NCBI GenBank assembly: GCA_036374835.1
Contig: DASUTB010000062.1
Coordinates: 1 to 39,336 of the forward strand
Direction of reading: 5' to 3'
Length of the DNA stretch: 39,336 nucleotides
Source of the DNA: DASUTB01 sp036374835
Lineage (GTDB): Bacteria > Actinomycetota > Actinomycetes > Jiangellales > Jiangellaceae
Positions 16,892 through 24,886 of the stretch are shown here, piece by piece. Every line of letters starts with the position of its first letter. Within the stretch, counting starts at the first letter, position 1. A program made the translations under genes and the position numbers. The notes beneath the pieces are model-generated. The model was given only the letters and a program-made list of their open reading frames with translations, made no database searches and was not told the DNA's origin.

Positions 16892-17827
16892 GTGACGACG
16901 ATGGATGCCAATGCTCAACAGCAGGCCCGCGAGCAGGAACTCGTCGACCGCGTGGTGGCGTCGTTCGACGCTGCGCCGGATGAGCGGCTCAGGGAAGTGC
17001 TCCAAGCACTCGCCCGGCACTTGCACGCCTTCCTCCGCGACGTACGCCCCACCGAGGACGAGTGGCGGCGCGCGATCGGGTTTCTCACCGCCGTCGGGCA
17101 CATCACTGATGATCAGCGCCAGGAGTTCATCCTGCTCTCCGACGTTCTCGGTGCGTCGATGCAGACGATCGCGATCAACAACGAGGCATACGGCGACGCC
17201 ACCGAGGCGACGGTGTTCGGCCCGTTCTATGTGGCCGGCGCACCCCGATTCGAGCTCGGCGGCGACGTGGCCGGCGATGCCGCCGGCGAGCCGTGCTGGG
17301 TCGAGGGCAGCGTCACCGACGCAAGTGGTCAGCCTGTACCGGGAGCACGGATCGACGTGTGGGAGGCCGACGCGGACGGGCGGTACGACGTCCAGTACCC
17401 GGACGGTCGTGTCGCCGCGCGGGGCCACATGTTCAGCGACGACCATGGCCGGTTCCGGTTCTGGGCGGTCACTCCCACGCCCTATTCGATTCCGGACGAC
17501 GGTCCGGTCGGCCGGCTGCTGGAAGCGACCGGCCGTTCCTCGATGCGGCCGGCGCACCTGCACTTCAAGGTGACGGCGCCGGGGCTGCGCACGCTTGTGA
17601 CGCACATTTTCGTCCGGGGCGACGAGTTCCTCTCCAGTGATGCGGTCTTCGGCGTCAAAGACTCGTTGGTGCGCGACTTCGAACGCCACCCGCCGGACAC
17701 TCCGACGCCGGACGGCCGGGACATCGGCGGTCGGAGCTGGGCGCGTGTCCGGTTTGACATGATCCTCGCCCCGGCATCCAGTGTTCACATTCGAAAAGCG
17801 GCCGGTTGGTATCGAGCCGAGCGCTAG
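16892..17827 (+). CDS. Intradiol ring-cleavage dioxygenase, hydroxyquinol/catechol 1,2-type
   Basis: Non-heme Fe(III) enzyme that opens catechol-type rings between the two hydroxyls, giving muconate-type acids. 311 residues: an N-terminal helical linker domain typical of catechol and hydroxyquinol dioxygenases (to about residue 100), then the beta-sandwich catalytic domain. The ligands are visible: Tyr165 (DGRYDVQYP), Tyr198 (TPYSIPDDG) and His222/His224 (RPAHLHFKV). The spacing matches hydroxyquinol 1,2-dioxygenases. GTG 16892 or ATG 16901 may be the start; neither has a strong ribosome site. No maleylacetate reductase or other ring-cleavage pathway gene is next to it, which is unusual. Its stop overlaps that of the convergent gene by CTAG. 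Confidence 0.9.
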   Translation: MTTMDANAQQQAREQELVDRVVASFDAAPDERLREVLQALARHLHAFLRDVRPTEDEWRRAIGFLTAVGHITDDQRQEFILLSDVLGASMQTIAINNEAYGDATEATVFGPFYVAGAPRFELGGDVAGDAAGEPCWVEGSVTDASGQPVPGARIDVWEADADGRYDVQYPDGRVAARGHMFSDDHGRFRFWAVTPTPYSIPDDGPVGRLLEATGRSSMRPAHLHFKVTAPGLRTLVTHIFVRGDEFLSSDAVFGVKDSLVRDFERHPPDTPTPDGRDIGGRSWARVRFDMILAPASSVHIRKAAGWYRAER

Positions 17828-18936
17828 GGAGCGGCCCTCACGAATCGCACCTCGCGGTTCTCGGCGTCACGCGCGTGAAGGTGAAGTAGCGCCGTCCCCT
17901 CTTCGCCGATCTCCTGCTCGGCAGGGGCGGTGAGCGGACGTGCGTGTTCGATGGTGAGGATGGCGGCGGCGCCATCACGATCGATCGACCAGACGCCGGT
18001 CCAGAAACCGTCGTACAGCACGTGACCCTTGAACGGCGCGATCTCGTTTGCGATGGGACGATCGTCGTCGGAAATGATTCGCGTTCGGTCCTTGTGGGAG
18101 AGCAGCACGTTGTCGAACTGGGGCAGGAAGCGGGGCGGCGCAGGTGTATCCGCGTCGGGTCGGGGCGCGTCCGGCAAGTCGACGAGCGTCCGTCCGCGGT
18201 CATCGGTGAACGTCTGCAGCTGTGGCTGCACCTGTTCGATGACGTCGCGCATCCCGGTCAGGCGTGACCACGCAGCTACGTCGGCCGCCGCCGCCGGGCC
18301 GAACGCCGCCAGATATCGAAGCACCATCTGCTCCGGCGAAGGCGTGTCCGATGCCGGCCGGCCGAGCCAGTCCTCTGCGTTCGCATACCTGACCTGGCTC
18401 GACTGACCCCACACGCCGCGCGGCGGGATCTGCACGAGTGGCAGATGGTTGCGCATGGCGTACGCCAGTGCCGCAGCGTTGAGGTCGGGAAACGCCGTAC
18501 CGAGTTCTTCGCGCAGCGAAGACATGGTCCGCGGTTGTTCGGCGAGCAGTTCGCGGGCGTGGCTGATAACCGGCGCGAGATCAAGTCCGGCAAGGTGAGA
18601 CCGGTGCTGTTGGTGCAGCCGCAACTCCTTGTCCAGAACCTCCTGCATCATCGGACGCAGTTCGAGGCAGTCATCGGCCGCGAGCAGGTGGACGGTCGCG
18701 CGCATCGCCACGATCCGTACTACCTTACGGTCGATCAAGAGCTTGCCGAGGTCGTCCGGGTCGAAACTGTCGAGGCGGGACCACAATGCCGTGTACGGGT
18801 CGAGGGGCTCTTGTGCCTGCAGCCCGACCAGATGCCGGACGGTATCCAGGATTGGCGAGTCGTTCCGTTCCAACAGCAGCTGTCTGGCGAGCAACGCGCG
18901 ATTCAGCCGCCGTGCACTGAGCCGGTCACTCGCCAT
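17824..18936 (-). CDS. Winged-helix DNA-binding domain protein (HTH_42/YcaQ-related)
   Basis: 370-residue protein of the actinobacterial winged-helix family annotated HTH_42. Features are the N-terminal LSARRLNRALLARQLLLER, the motif VGLQAQEPLDPYTALWSRL, the central VHLLAADDCLELRPMMQ and the C-terminal FLPQFDNVLLSHKDRTRII. Members are related to YcaQ/AlkX DNA glycosylases that unhook DNA crosslinks, but many members lack tested activity. ATG 18936 has no Shine-Dalgarno; TATGCT ends 6 bases upstream, indicating a leaderless transcript. It overlaps the convergent dioxygenase stop by four bases. Confidence 0.85.
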   Translation of the reverse strand: MASDRLSARRLNRALLARQLLLERNDSPILDTVRHLVGLQAQEPLDPYTALWSRLDSFDPDDLGKLLIDRKVVRIVAMRATVHLLAADDCLELRPMMQEVLDKELRLHQQHRSHLAGLDLAPVISHARELLAEQPRTMSSLREELGTAFPDLNAAALAYAMRNHLPLVQIPPRGVWGQSSQVRYANAEDWLGRPASDTPSPEQMVLRYLAAFGPAAAADVAAWSRLTGMRDVIEQVQPQLQTFTDDRGRTLVDLPDAPRPDADTPAPPRFLPQFDNVLLSHKDRTRIISDDDRPIANEIAPFKGHVLYDGFWTGVWSIDRDGAAAILTIEHARPLTAPAEQEIGEEGTALLHLHARDAENREVRFVRAAP

Positions 18937-18942
18937 CCGGGA

Positions 18943-18948
18943 AGCATA
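18943..18948 (-). promoter_or_regulatory. -10 box TATGCT, leaderless start
   Basis: TATGCT on the minus strand, 6 bases before ATG 18936, with no ribosome-binding site between. Confidence 0.55.
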
Positions 18949-19060
18949 GGCGAGCTGCGGCGGCCATTTGCGCCGTGTCGGCGGGCGGCCGTCCTGCCCC
19001 ATCCGGCCGCGGACCGGCACAGGGGCGAAGCAGCCGATGGCGTACGAGCGCCGAGCCTTG

Positions 19061-19112
19061 CCAGAAAAGAAGTTGGCGGGGAGCAACGCAGAGCGCGCTA
19101 CTCCCCGCCAAC
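19061..19112 (-). terminator. Strong intrinsic terminator of the sigma factor operon
   Basis: GTTGGCGGGGAG (19072-19083) and CTCCCCGCCAAC (19101-19112) are a perfect 12-base inverted repeat around a 17-base loop. On the minus strand the stem is followed at once by TTCTTTTCTGG. This is a textbook Rho-independent terminator, rare in high-GC actinobacteria, placed 48 bases after the last operon gene. Confidence 0.85.
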
Positions 19113-19160
19113 AGTTGTGAACTGGTCAAGAGTGGGGGGCGACCAGTTCTATATCAGCGC

Positions 19161-19856
19161 CTACGGTCGGTCCGTCGGCGCAGGGGGGGTCGTGGTGCTG
19201 TCCGGCACTCGCTCGTCCGCGGTGTCGTCCCCCGCCGGTGTTTCATCCGGGGTGTGCTCGTCGGCGGTGTCGCTGCCCGGTGTCGACTCGGTTTGGCCGG
19301 TGTCGGCTCCGCCCGTCCTGTCCTCGGCCGGCGTGCCTTCGGTCGCCTCGTCGGCGATGCTGGTGCCGAACTCCTTGCCGTCTTCCTTCGGCTCGCCGCC
19401 CGTGGCCCGATCAGCGACGTCGCCGCCGTCCACGCCGGGGCTGTCCGGCGCCCCGGTCGTGCCGGCCTGGTCACCGTCGGAGTCCGGCTGCCCGTTACCG
19501 GCCTCGTCCGGAAGCTCGACGTCGGGGGCTTCGACAGCCGTGTCCGGAAGGCCGGGTACGTCGACGACACCGGCCGAGTGTGCCGCCCCGACGCTTGCGG
19601 CCGCGACGGCGGTGCCCAACACCACCTTTCCTGTGAGGGTCGCTAGCACGCCGCTCAACGTGGTGAGCATTCGCTTTCTCCTTGAATATGTCGGCAGATC
19701 AGCGCCCGGAACGGTGCTCACGTCGTTCGGCACACCGTGCTCGAACACCGTGGCAAGCTCGCGGCGCACCACCTTGGGCTCGGCCAGGTCGCTTGCCTGG
19801 CTGAGCTCGCGGGTGAACGCGGCGAGCCTGTCCTCGGCGCTGGGTGTAGTGCTCAT
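19161..19856 (-). CDS. Single-pass membrane protein with acidic tail, partner of ECF sigma factor
   Basis: 231 residues encoded directly after the ECF sigma factor; its ATG 19856 lies 9 bases past the sigma stop with AGGTGA between, so the two are co-translated. Residues 1 to about 62 form a charged cytoplasmic region (EDRLAAFTRELSQASDLAEPK onward in part), then one membrane segment (LTGKVVLGTAVAAASVGAAH). The last 130 residues are a low-complexity Asp/Glu/Thr/Pro/Gly tail that would lie outside. The position suggests an anti-sigma factor, but no zinc HxxxCxxC motif or known anti-sigma domain is visible. GC3 is normal. A structural or sensory role is equally possible. Confidence 0.7.
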   Translation of the reverse strand: MSTTPSAEDRLAAFTRELSQASDLAEPKVVRRELATVFEHGVPNDVSTVPGADLPTYSRRKRMLTTLSGVLATLTGKVVLGTAVAAASVGAAHSAGVVDVPGLPDTAVEAPDVELPDEAGNGQPDSDGDQAGTTGAPDSPGVDGGDVADRATGGEPKEDGKEFGTSIADEATEGTPAEDRTGGADTGQTESTPGSDTADEHTPDETPAGDDTADERVPDSTTTPPAPTDRP

Positions 19857-19865
19857 GACAATCAC

Positions 19866-20465
19866 CTAAACGTCGGCGGCTTGAGCTAGGGGTACGCCCT
19901 GTTGGGCGAGAATCTTCTTGGCCGCGGCAAGTCCACGGCGCTGCAGCGCCTTGACCGCTCCGGGCCGCTTGCCGAGGATCCCGGCGATCTGCTCAATGGT
20001 GCAGTCGGCAACCGTTCGAAGGAGCAGAACGTCACGCTGGTCTGCCGAGAGCTGGTTGAGTACCTCCACCACCCACTGGCTCGTGATGTTCTCGAGCGCC
20101 TCGGCCTCCACGTCACCGCCGGCGCCGTCCATCTCGGCGGGTTGTTCGGTCGCCACGGCGACGACCCGCCGGCTCCGCTTCCGGTGCTCGTCGATGACGC
20201 GTCGGCGGGCGATCGTGAACAGCCACGACCGGAAGCCCGGCTCGTCGCCCTCGAACTTGGCCAGCGCCTGGAACGCCGCGAGGAACACGTCGTTGGTGAT
20301 CTCGTCGGGCTCGACGGCACCGTTCGTCTGAACGTAGGCCTTGACCCGCGGCGCATACGTGGCGAACAACCGCTCGAATGCCCAGGGCGCGTTTGCGCGG
20401 GCAGCCATCAGCACGCTGGCGAACGCTTCGCCGTCGGCAGTCGACGTCTCATCGCGGCGGCTCAT
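19866..20465 (-). CDS. ECF-family RNA polymerase sigma factor
   Basis: 199-residue sigma-70 family protein. Region 2 runs from FERLFATYAPRVKAYVQT through FRSWLFTIARRRVIDEHRK. Region 4 contains LSADQRDVLLLRTVADCTIEQIA and the helix-turn-helix around GILGKRPGAVKALQRRGL. Region 1 is absent, as expected of ECF factors. ATG 20465 is chosen; GAGGAGA lies 11 bases upstream, and GTG 20519 is in frame as an alternative. The gene is divergent from the gene at 20581, and the shared 115-base gap must hold its promoter. It likely controls its own operon together with unknown envelope or stress genes. Confidence 0.9.
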   Translation of the reverse strand: MSRRDETSTADGEAFASVLMAARANAPWAFERLFATYAPRVKAYVQTNGAVEPDEITNDVFLAAFQALAKFEGDEPGFRSWLFTIARRRVIDEHRKRSRRVVAVATEQPAEMDGAGGDVEAEALENITSQWVVEVLNQLSADQRDVLLLRTVADCTIEQIAGILGKRPGAVKALQRRGLAAAKKILAQQGVPLAQAADV

Positions 20466-20568
20466 CCGCTCGCAGGTCTCCTCGAAACTCGGCTGGTTAC
20501 CCTGTATGGCTAATCGCACAGACGGCGTCCGGGGGTTACGGCCTACGTCCGCTCGGGTGGTGCGCTCT

Positions 20569-20574
20569 TAGGGT
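20569..20574 (+). promoter_or_regulatory. -10 box TAGGGT, leaderless start
   Basis: TAGGGT ends 6 bases before ATG 20581. No Shine-Dalgarno sequence lies between them. Confidence 0.5.
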
Positions 20575-20580
20575 AGACGT

Positions 20581-22062
20581 ATGGGCAATCCGGAGCAGAA
20601 CCCAGCGCCGAACAACTCCGAAGACGTGTCCGGCGTCGCATTCCCGCGCACCGACGGTACGCGAAGCACGTCCGCGCTCGGTCGCGCAGTGCTCGCCGAT
20701 GCCCTCCGCGACGCCGACCCGGTCGGCGCTCGTGCGGCGGAGCAGGAGACGAACTGGCGCAGCGGCTATGTGCTGCACTTTCGACGCTTGGTCGAGGCTG
20801 GGCTGACGTCCCCCGACGCCGCGCGCAGCATGGCCGGCGCCGGCCTGGCGTCCGTTCACGATCGGATGCGGGTGGTCGTCGACGGGGACGACGTTCCGCT
20901 GGCCGAAGCGTTCGACCGGCCCGGCCGACCGCTGGAGACCGAGACGCTGCACGGATCCGGTTCGCCGGAACGCGAGTTCGCATTGCCATACCACGGCGAT
21001 CGGCTGCGCGGTGACGCGCTGCTGCGCCAGCTCGATCGGTGGGTCGAGTCCGGGGTGATCGAACCGTCGTGCGCCGAGGCGGTCAGGACGGTGCAGGCGA
21101 ACCCGGACTGGCTCGACCTGTCCGACGTCGAGATCGTGGCGTTCGGCGCGGGCGCGGAGATGGGTCCGGTGCAGTCCGTGCTGCGCTGGGGCGGTGACGT
21201 CGTCGCCGTCGACCTGCCCCGGGCGGAGATCTGGAACCGGCTGGCCAAGACGGTGGATCGGCACGCCGGACGGCTCCACGTCTCCGTGCTGCCCGGTACG
21301 GATGATCTTCCCAAGCGCGCCGGAGTCGACCTCGTCAGCGGCCTCGGTTCGGTTGCTCGGTGGCTCGACGGGTTCGACGGACGGCTCGTGCTCGGCAACT
21401 ACGCGTACGCCGACGGTGCGACGCATGTTCGCGTGGCGACCGCGATCGATGCCCTGACCGACCGGATCCTGAAGGAACGCCCGGATGCGGCGGTGTCGTG
21501 CCTGGCCACTCCTACGGACGTATTCGCGGTCCCCGCGGAGGCCGTTGAGCACTCGGTGCGGGCCTACGAGGGGCGCAGCAAACTCAAGATGGTACGGCGC
21601 CCGCTCAAAATGATCTCCGGCGGACGGCTGCTGACTCGCAACTATGCGCCTGGCTCGGCACCCGGCATCTGCGACAGCCTGGTGCTGCAGCAGGGGCCGA
21701 ACTACGCCTTGGCCAAGCGGCTGCAACGGTGGCGCGCGACGGCGGCCCGTGCCGCGGGCCGGACGGTGAGCCTGCCGGTCGCGCCGCCGACCCGGACACG
21801 GTCGGTGATGAAGAACCGCGCTCTCGCGGCGGCCTATACCGGGGCATCCGCGTTCGGAGTCGAGGTGTTCGAGCCCGGCACGGCGAATACGCTCATGGCC
21901 GCGCTGCTGGTGCACGATCTGCGACGGCCGGCTGCGCGCGAGTATCCGTGGCAGGACGAAGCCGCCGGCGCGGCACATGGCGGGATCTGGCGCGCCGCCT
22001 ACGCGCCGCGGAGCGCACTGGGCTTGGCCGCGATGCTCGGCATCGGCTCGGCCCGCGGCTGA
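20581..22062 (+). CDS. Uncharacterised protein with a Rossmann-like segment
   Basis: 493-residue soluble protein that I do not recognise. Residues from about 180 to 215 read as strand-GxGxxxG-like loop-helix-strand (VEIVAFGAGAEMGPVQSVL, then GGDVVAVDL), similar to nucleotide- or SAM-binding Rossmann folds. Later segments include LVSGLGSVARWLDGF, a GNYAYADGATHVRVATAID stretch and a basic region RSKLKMVRRPLKMISGG. No membrane helices or signal peptide. GC3 is high throughout, so it is a real gene. ATG 20581 lies 6 bases after a TAGGGT box, which suggests a leaderless message. It is divergent from the ECF sigma factor gene, which may regulate it. An NAD- or SAM-dependent enzyme is possible but unproven. 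Confidence 0.8.
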   Translation: MGNPEQNPAPNNSEDVSGVAFPRTDGTRSTSALGRAVLADALRDADPVGARAAEQETNWRSGYVLHFRRLVEAGLTSPDAARSMAGAGLASVHDRMRVVVDGDDVPLAEAFDRPGRPLETETLHGSGSPEREFALPYHGDRLRGDALLRQLDRWVESGVIEPSCAEAVRTVQANPDWLDLSDVEIVAFGAGAEMGPVQSVLRWGGDVVAVDLPRAEIWNRLAKTVDRHAGRLHVSVLPGTDDLPKRAGVDLVSGLGSVARWLDGFDGRLVLGNYAYADGATHVRVATAIDALTDRILKERPDAAVSCLATPTDVFAVPAEAVEHSVRAYEGRSKLKMVRRPLKMISGGRLLTRNYAPGSAPGICDSLVLQQGPNYALAKRLQRWRATAARAAGRTVSLPVAPPTRTRSVMKNRALAAAYTGASAFGVEVFEPGTANTLMAALLVHDLRRPAAREYPWQDEAAGAAHGGIWRAAYAPRSALGLAAMLGIGSARG

Positions 22063-22170
22063 AACCGGCCGCCGGAGGGCCCGGCCCGTGCCGACGACAT
22101 CTGCGGCTCGGCCGCATGGGTCGGGTAGCCTGGCCGCAACGGTTTCGGCGCCGTGGATCGAGGTGGTTTG

Positions 22171-23007
22171 ATGAGGCTCGGGCTCAAGCTGTCGCAGAAC
22201 GCACCCATCGACGAATACCGGGCCGTGTGGCGCATCGCTGACGAGGCCGGCTTCGATTCGCTCTGGAACATGGACCACCTCGCGGCGCTGGGTGGAGACC
22301 CGACCGGCGACATCTTCGAGGCATGGACGCTGCTGGCCGCGATGGCCGAGACGACGTCCCGCGTCCGGGTCGGGTGCATGGTCACAGGCAACACATACCG
22401 GCATCCGGGCGTTCTCGCGAAAATGGCTGTCACCGTCGACCACCTCTCGAACGGCCGGTTGGAATTCGGGCTCGGTGCCGGATGGGCGGAGAACGAGCAC
22501 ACCATGCTCGACCTGGAGTTCGGCACCGTCGGCGACCGCATGGATCGGCTCGAGGAGGCATGCCAGATCATCCGATCGCTGTGGACCGAAGCCAGTACGA
22601 CGTTCGAGGGGAAGCATTACCGGCTGACCGACGCGATCGCCGAGCCGAAGCCGATCCAGCGGCCGTTTCCGCCGATCTGGATCGGCGGACGAGGCCGTCG
22701 CCGTACGTTACGGATCGTGGCGCAGTATGCCGACGTGTGGAACACCCCGGGCGGCCCGGCTGAGGAAGTGTCCGAGTTGTCGCAGGTGCTGGACGGCCAT
22801 TGCGCGGACGTCGACCGGGATCCGGCGGCGATCCGTCGTACCGTGCAGGCGCGGCTGCCGGAGAACGCGGACGACGCCCTGGCGCTGACCGAGAGCTACG
22901 CCAAGGTCGGCATCGACGAGATCATCCTGATCACCAAGGCCGGGACTGCCCGGGCAGAGGCTGAGCGGGCCGCCGAGCTCCTACCCCGCCTCCGATCCGT
23001 CGCCTGA
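22171..23007 (+). CDS. LLM-class F420-dependent oxidoreductase
   Basis: 278-residue TIM-barrel enzyme of the luciferase-like monooxygenase class. Diagnostic segments are WRIADEAGFDSLWNMDHL, RVRVGCMVTGNTYRHPGVLAKMA (read in parts), LSNGRLEFGLGAGW and PPIWIGGRGRRRTLRIVAQYADVWN. Most actinobacterial members use cofactor F420, some FMN; the substrate is unknown. ATG 22171 follows AGGTGG at 22161-22166, and TAGCCT at 22126-22131 is a likely -10 box, giving a leader of about 33 bases. It stands alone, convergent with the DUF1697 gene. Confidence 0.9.
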   Translation: MRLGLKLSQNAPIDEYRAVWRIADEAGFDSLWNMDHLAALGGDPTGDIFEAWTLLAAMAETTSRVRVGCMVTGNTYRHPGVLAKMAVTVDHLSNGRLEFGLGAGWAENEHTMLDLEFGTVGDRMDRLEEACQIIRSLWTEASTTFEGKHYRLTDAIAEPKPIQRPFPPIWIGGRGRRRTLRIVAQYADVWNTPGGPAEEVSELSQVLDGHCADVDRDPAAIRRTVQARLPENADDALALTESYAKVGIDEIILITKAGTARAEAERAAELLPRLRSVA

Positions 23008-23011
23008 CGAA

Positions 23012-23093
23012 CGATCACGTTCGGCAGGCGTAGCAACATCCCAACAGGTCTGCATGCATGGTGTGGTGTGGCTGCGGGTGGTGAACGTGATCG
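23012..23093. repeat. 11-base inverted repeat between convergent genes
   Basis: CGATCACGTTC at 23012-23022 matches in reverse complement GAACGTGATCG at 23083-23093, with 60 bases between. The left arm is also part of a small local hairpin (CGAAC/GTTCG). It lies in the 116-base gap between the LLM and DUF1697 genes and may act as a weak terminator. Confidence 0.35.
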
Positions 23094-23123
23094 AACCACA
23101 ATCGGGCGAAACGGGCGGGAGGG

Positions 23124-23669
23124 TCACTGTGGCGGCATCTTGGTGGCGATCCGCTGGACGGTCTTCCACGTGCGGGTCGTGATGGCCTTGCCGAACGTCT
23201 TCTCGAGCAGCGCCATCACGTCGGGCGTGCTCGTCGACGTGGTGTCCGTGACGATGTAGATCGCGCTGCGGGCGTCGTCCGTCCCGACGATCCGTGCGCC
23301 GCTCCCCGGCGCGAACTCCGGCGGCTCCGGCATCGCGCCTCGATCTTTCCGGAACGTCGCGGTCAGGTAGGAGGCCCGGCCATGCTCGAGGTCACCGAAC
23401 GGATCGGCGGCGATCATCGCCTCCAGTTCGTCGGCGCTTCGCAGCAGCGTCGTGCTGTTGATTCCGAGATCGGTGCGCAGCGCCTCTTCGATGCTGGTTT
23501 CGAGCGTCGGGACGTCCGTATCGTCACTGCGGAATACGAGATTGCCGCTGGAGATCACCGACGCCACGTCGTCGAACCCGAGCCGCTCGAACACACCGCG
23601 CAGTTTCTCGTTGCGCATGTTCGGGTTGGACGGCCCGATTCCCCGGAGCAGTGCGGCATAGGACGGCAT
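23124..23669 (-). CDS. DUF1697 family protein
   Basis: 181 residues. The N-terminus YAALLRGIGPSNPNMRNEKLR and the segment VASVISSGNLVFRSDD are hallmarks of DUF1697, where LLRGINVGG is the usual opening. The family is widespread in bacteria but has no proven biochemical role. ATG 23669 lies 6 bases downstream of TAGATT with no ribosome site, pointing to a leaderless start. Although the tandem GNAT gene ends only 28 bases upstream in the same direction, this promoter suggests that it can also be transcribed on its own. Confidence 0.88.
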   Translation of the reverse strand: MPSYAALLRGIGPSNPNMRNEKLRGVFERLGFDDVASVISSGNLVFRSDDTDVPTLETSIEEALRTDLGINSTTLLRSADELEAMIAADPFGDLEHGRASYLTATFRKDRGAMPEPPEFAPGSGARIVGTDDARSAIYIVTDTTSTSTPDVMALLEKTFGKAITTRTWKTVQRIATKMPPQ

Positions 23670-23675
23670 GAGGCG

Positions 23676-23681
23676 AATCTA
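23676..23681 (-). promoter_or_regulatory. -10 box TAGATT, leaderless start
   Basis: TAGATT on the minus strand, 6 bases before ATG 23669, within the 28-base gap after the GNAT gene. Confidence 0.55.
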
Positions 23682-23697
23682 CCCGCCGGGTTCAGCG

Positions 23698-24696
23698 TCA
23701 GCGGCTGGTGCTGCGCTGGTACGCGCGGTCCCAGCCCTCGGCCCGGTATCCCATGATCTCGTTGATGGCCACCATGTGCGAGTTGGTGTCCCCGTTCCAT
23801 GTCCACACCTGTTGTATGGCGGGCCGGTCGGCGAGAATCCGCTCGAAGTTCGCGGCCTTCAGGATGATGCCCAGACGTTTGCCGCGGTGGACCGGGTCGA
23901 CGATCGTGGTGTCCTGGATGGCGTCGCGATCCGAATCATTGGCGATGACGACCTGGGTGAAGCCGGCCATCCGGCCGTCCGGGGCGACCACCGCCGTGGC
24001 CCAGATGTTTCGGCCGGCCCGCGCCTGGCGGCGTTCCATGGTGCGGATGCGGCTCTCGTCCCATACCTCTCCCTCGTACTCGATCTCGCCGAACGGAGCG
24101 TCGGTGCTGAGCCGCCCCTCGAGGCGGGCATATTCCCGGACGTGCTCGGCCGGGGCATGGTCGCGCCAGCTGATGAGCTCATAACCGGCGGCGTACGGTT
24201 TGGCCGCCTCGGCCGCCTTCGCGATGCCGTCGAGCGGGAACGGTCGGCGTTGAACGTGCCGTATCTCGGTCAGCCGATGCGTGAAGCCGTGGCGTTCGGC
24301 GAACAACGTTCCCGGCGTCGCGGACGTCTCCATCGCGGCCGACACGAACGTCAGCAGGCTCGTACGGTCACGCTCACGCGCCGTCTGTTCAACGACGTCG
24401 AGAAGTGTCGTTCCGATACCGCGGCGACGTGCGGCAGGGCGGACGTACACCTGCGGCTCGCCGAGTCCGACGTTGTCGCGCAGCGGTAGCGCCAGGGACG
24501 CCGCGCCGACCGCCCGTCCCTCCTCCTCGGCCAGCCACAGGACGATGTCGCGGTGTTCAGTCGACTCGAAGGTGACGCGCGCCTCGTGCTCGCGTGTCTG
24601 CGGGCCGGTCGGGTCATCCGCGACGGACGCCTCGTGGTACACCGCGAACCAGCTGGAGAAGGCGCCGTCCGCAGTGGTGATCTGCCGAATGTCCAT
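23698..24696 (-). CDS. Tandem GNAT-domain acetyltransferase
   Basis: 332 residues with two GNAT domains in tandem, like mycothiol synthase and related actinobacterial enzymes. The N-terminal domain has the acetyl-CoA loop RRRGIG in QVYVRPAARRRGIGTTLL. The C-terminal domain has RGKRLG in TIVDPVHRGKRLGIILK. Both loops look complete, so both halves could bind acetyl-CoA, although in many tandem proteins only one is active. Mycothiol synthase itself is usually shorter in its spacer and this protein is more like the uncharacterised paralogues. ATG 24696 is chosen over TTG 24732; neither has a good ribosome site. Divergent from the aldo/keto reductase gene across 190 bases. Confidence 0.88.
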   Translation of the reverse strand: MDIRQITTADGAFSSWFAVYHEASVADDPTGPQTREHEARVTFESTEHRDIVLWLAEEEGRAVGAASLALPLRDNVGLGEPQVYVRPAARRRGIGTTLLDVVEQTARERDRTSLLTFVSAAMETSATPGTLFAERHGFTHRLTEIRHVQRRPFPLDGIAKAAEAAKPYAAGYELISWRDHAPAEHVREYARLEGRLSTDAPFGEIEYEGEVWDESRIRTMERRQARAGRNIWATAVVAPDGRMAGFTQVVIANDSDRDAIQDTTIVDPVHRGKRLGIILKAANFERILADRPAIQQVWTWNGDTNSHMVAINEIMGYRAEGWDRAYQRSTSR

Positions 24697-24861
24697 TTCG
24701 CCATTGTTCGCTTGCCGAGACGGCCGCAACAAACGATTTTCGGATGGCTGCTACGGATCGCGCCCAGGTGCGCCAACCGTCGCGACAGCACGACATGCTT
24801 GTCCATGGTCGGTTGGGCCGGGTTCGAACGACGGATCACCGCGGCTGCATTGCTGCCGGCG

Positions 24862-24886
24862 GCACACGCTGTCTAGTGTGTGCGCC
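24862..24886 (+). promoter_or_regulatory. Leaderless promoter of the aldo/keto reductase with inverted repeat
   Basis: TAGTGT at 24874-24879 ends 7 bases before ATG 24887, and TTGCTG at 24850-24855 is a -35 candidate with an 18-base spacer. GCACAC (24862-24867) and GTGTGC (24878-24883) form an inverted repeat overlapping the -10 box, which could be an operator. Confidence 0.55.

Noticed and set aside
20536..22617. A 693-codon open frame on the minus strand
   Set aside because: It is antisense to two well-supported genes (20581-22062 and 22171-23007), its product is His/Arg/Pro-rich without domains, and it arises from high GC codon bias.
23083..23100. GGTTCGATCAC on the minus strand as a possible tRNA T-loop
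   Set aside because: Only three stem pairs form and the rest of a cloverleaf is absent; the bases are explained by the inverted repeat at 23012-23093.
24805..24835. A GGGTTCGAAC string that resembles a tRNA T-arm
   Set aside because: The flanking bases do not form a five-pair T stem, and no acceptor, D or anticodon arms can be drawn around it on either strand.
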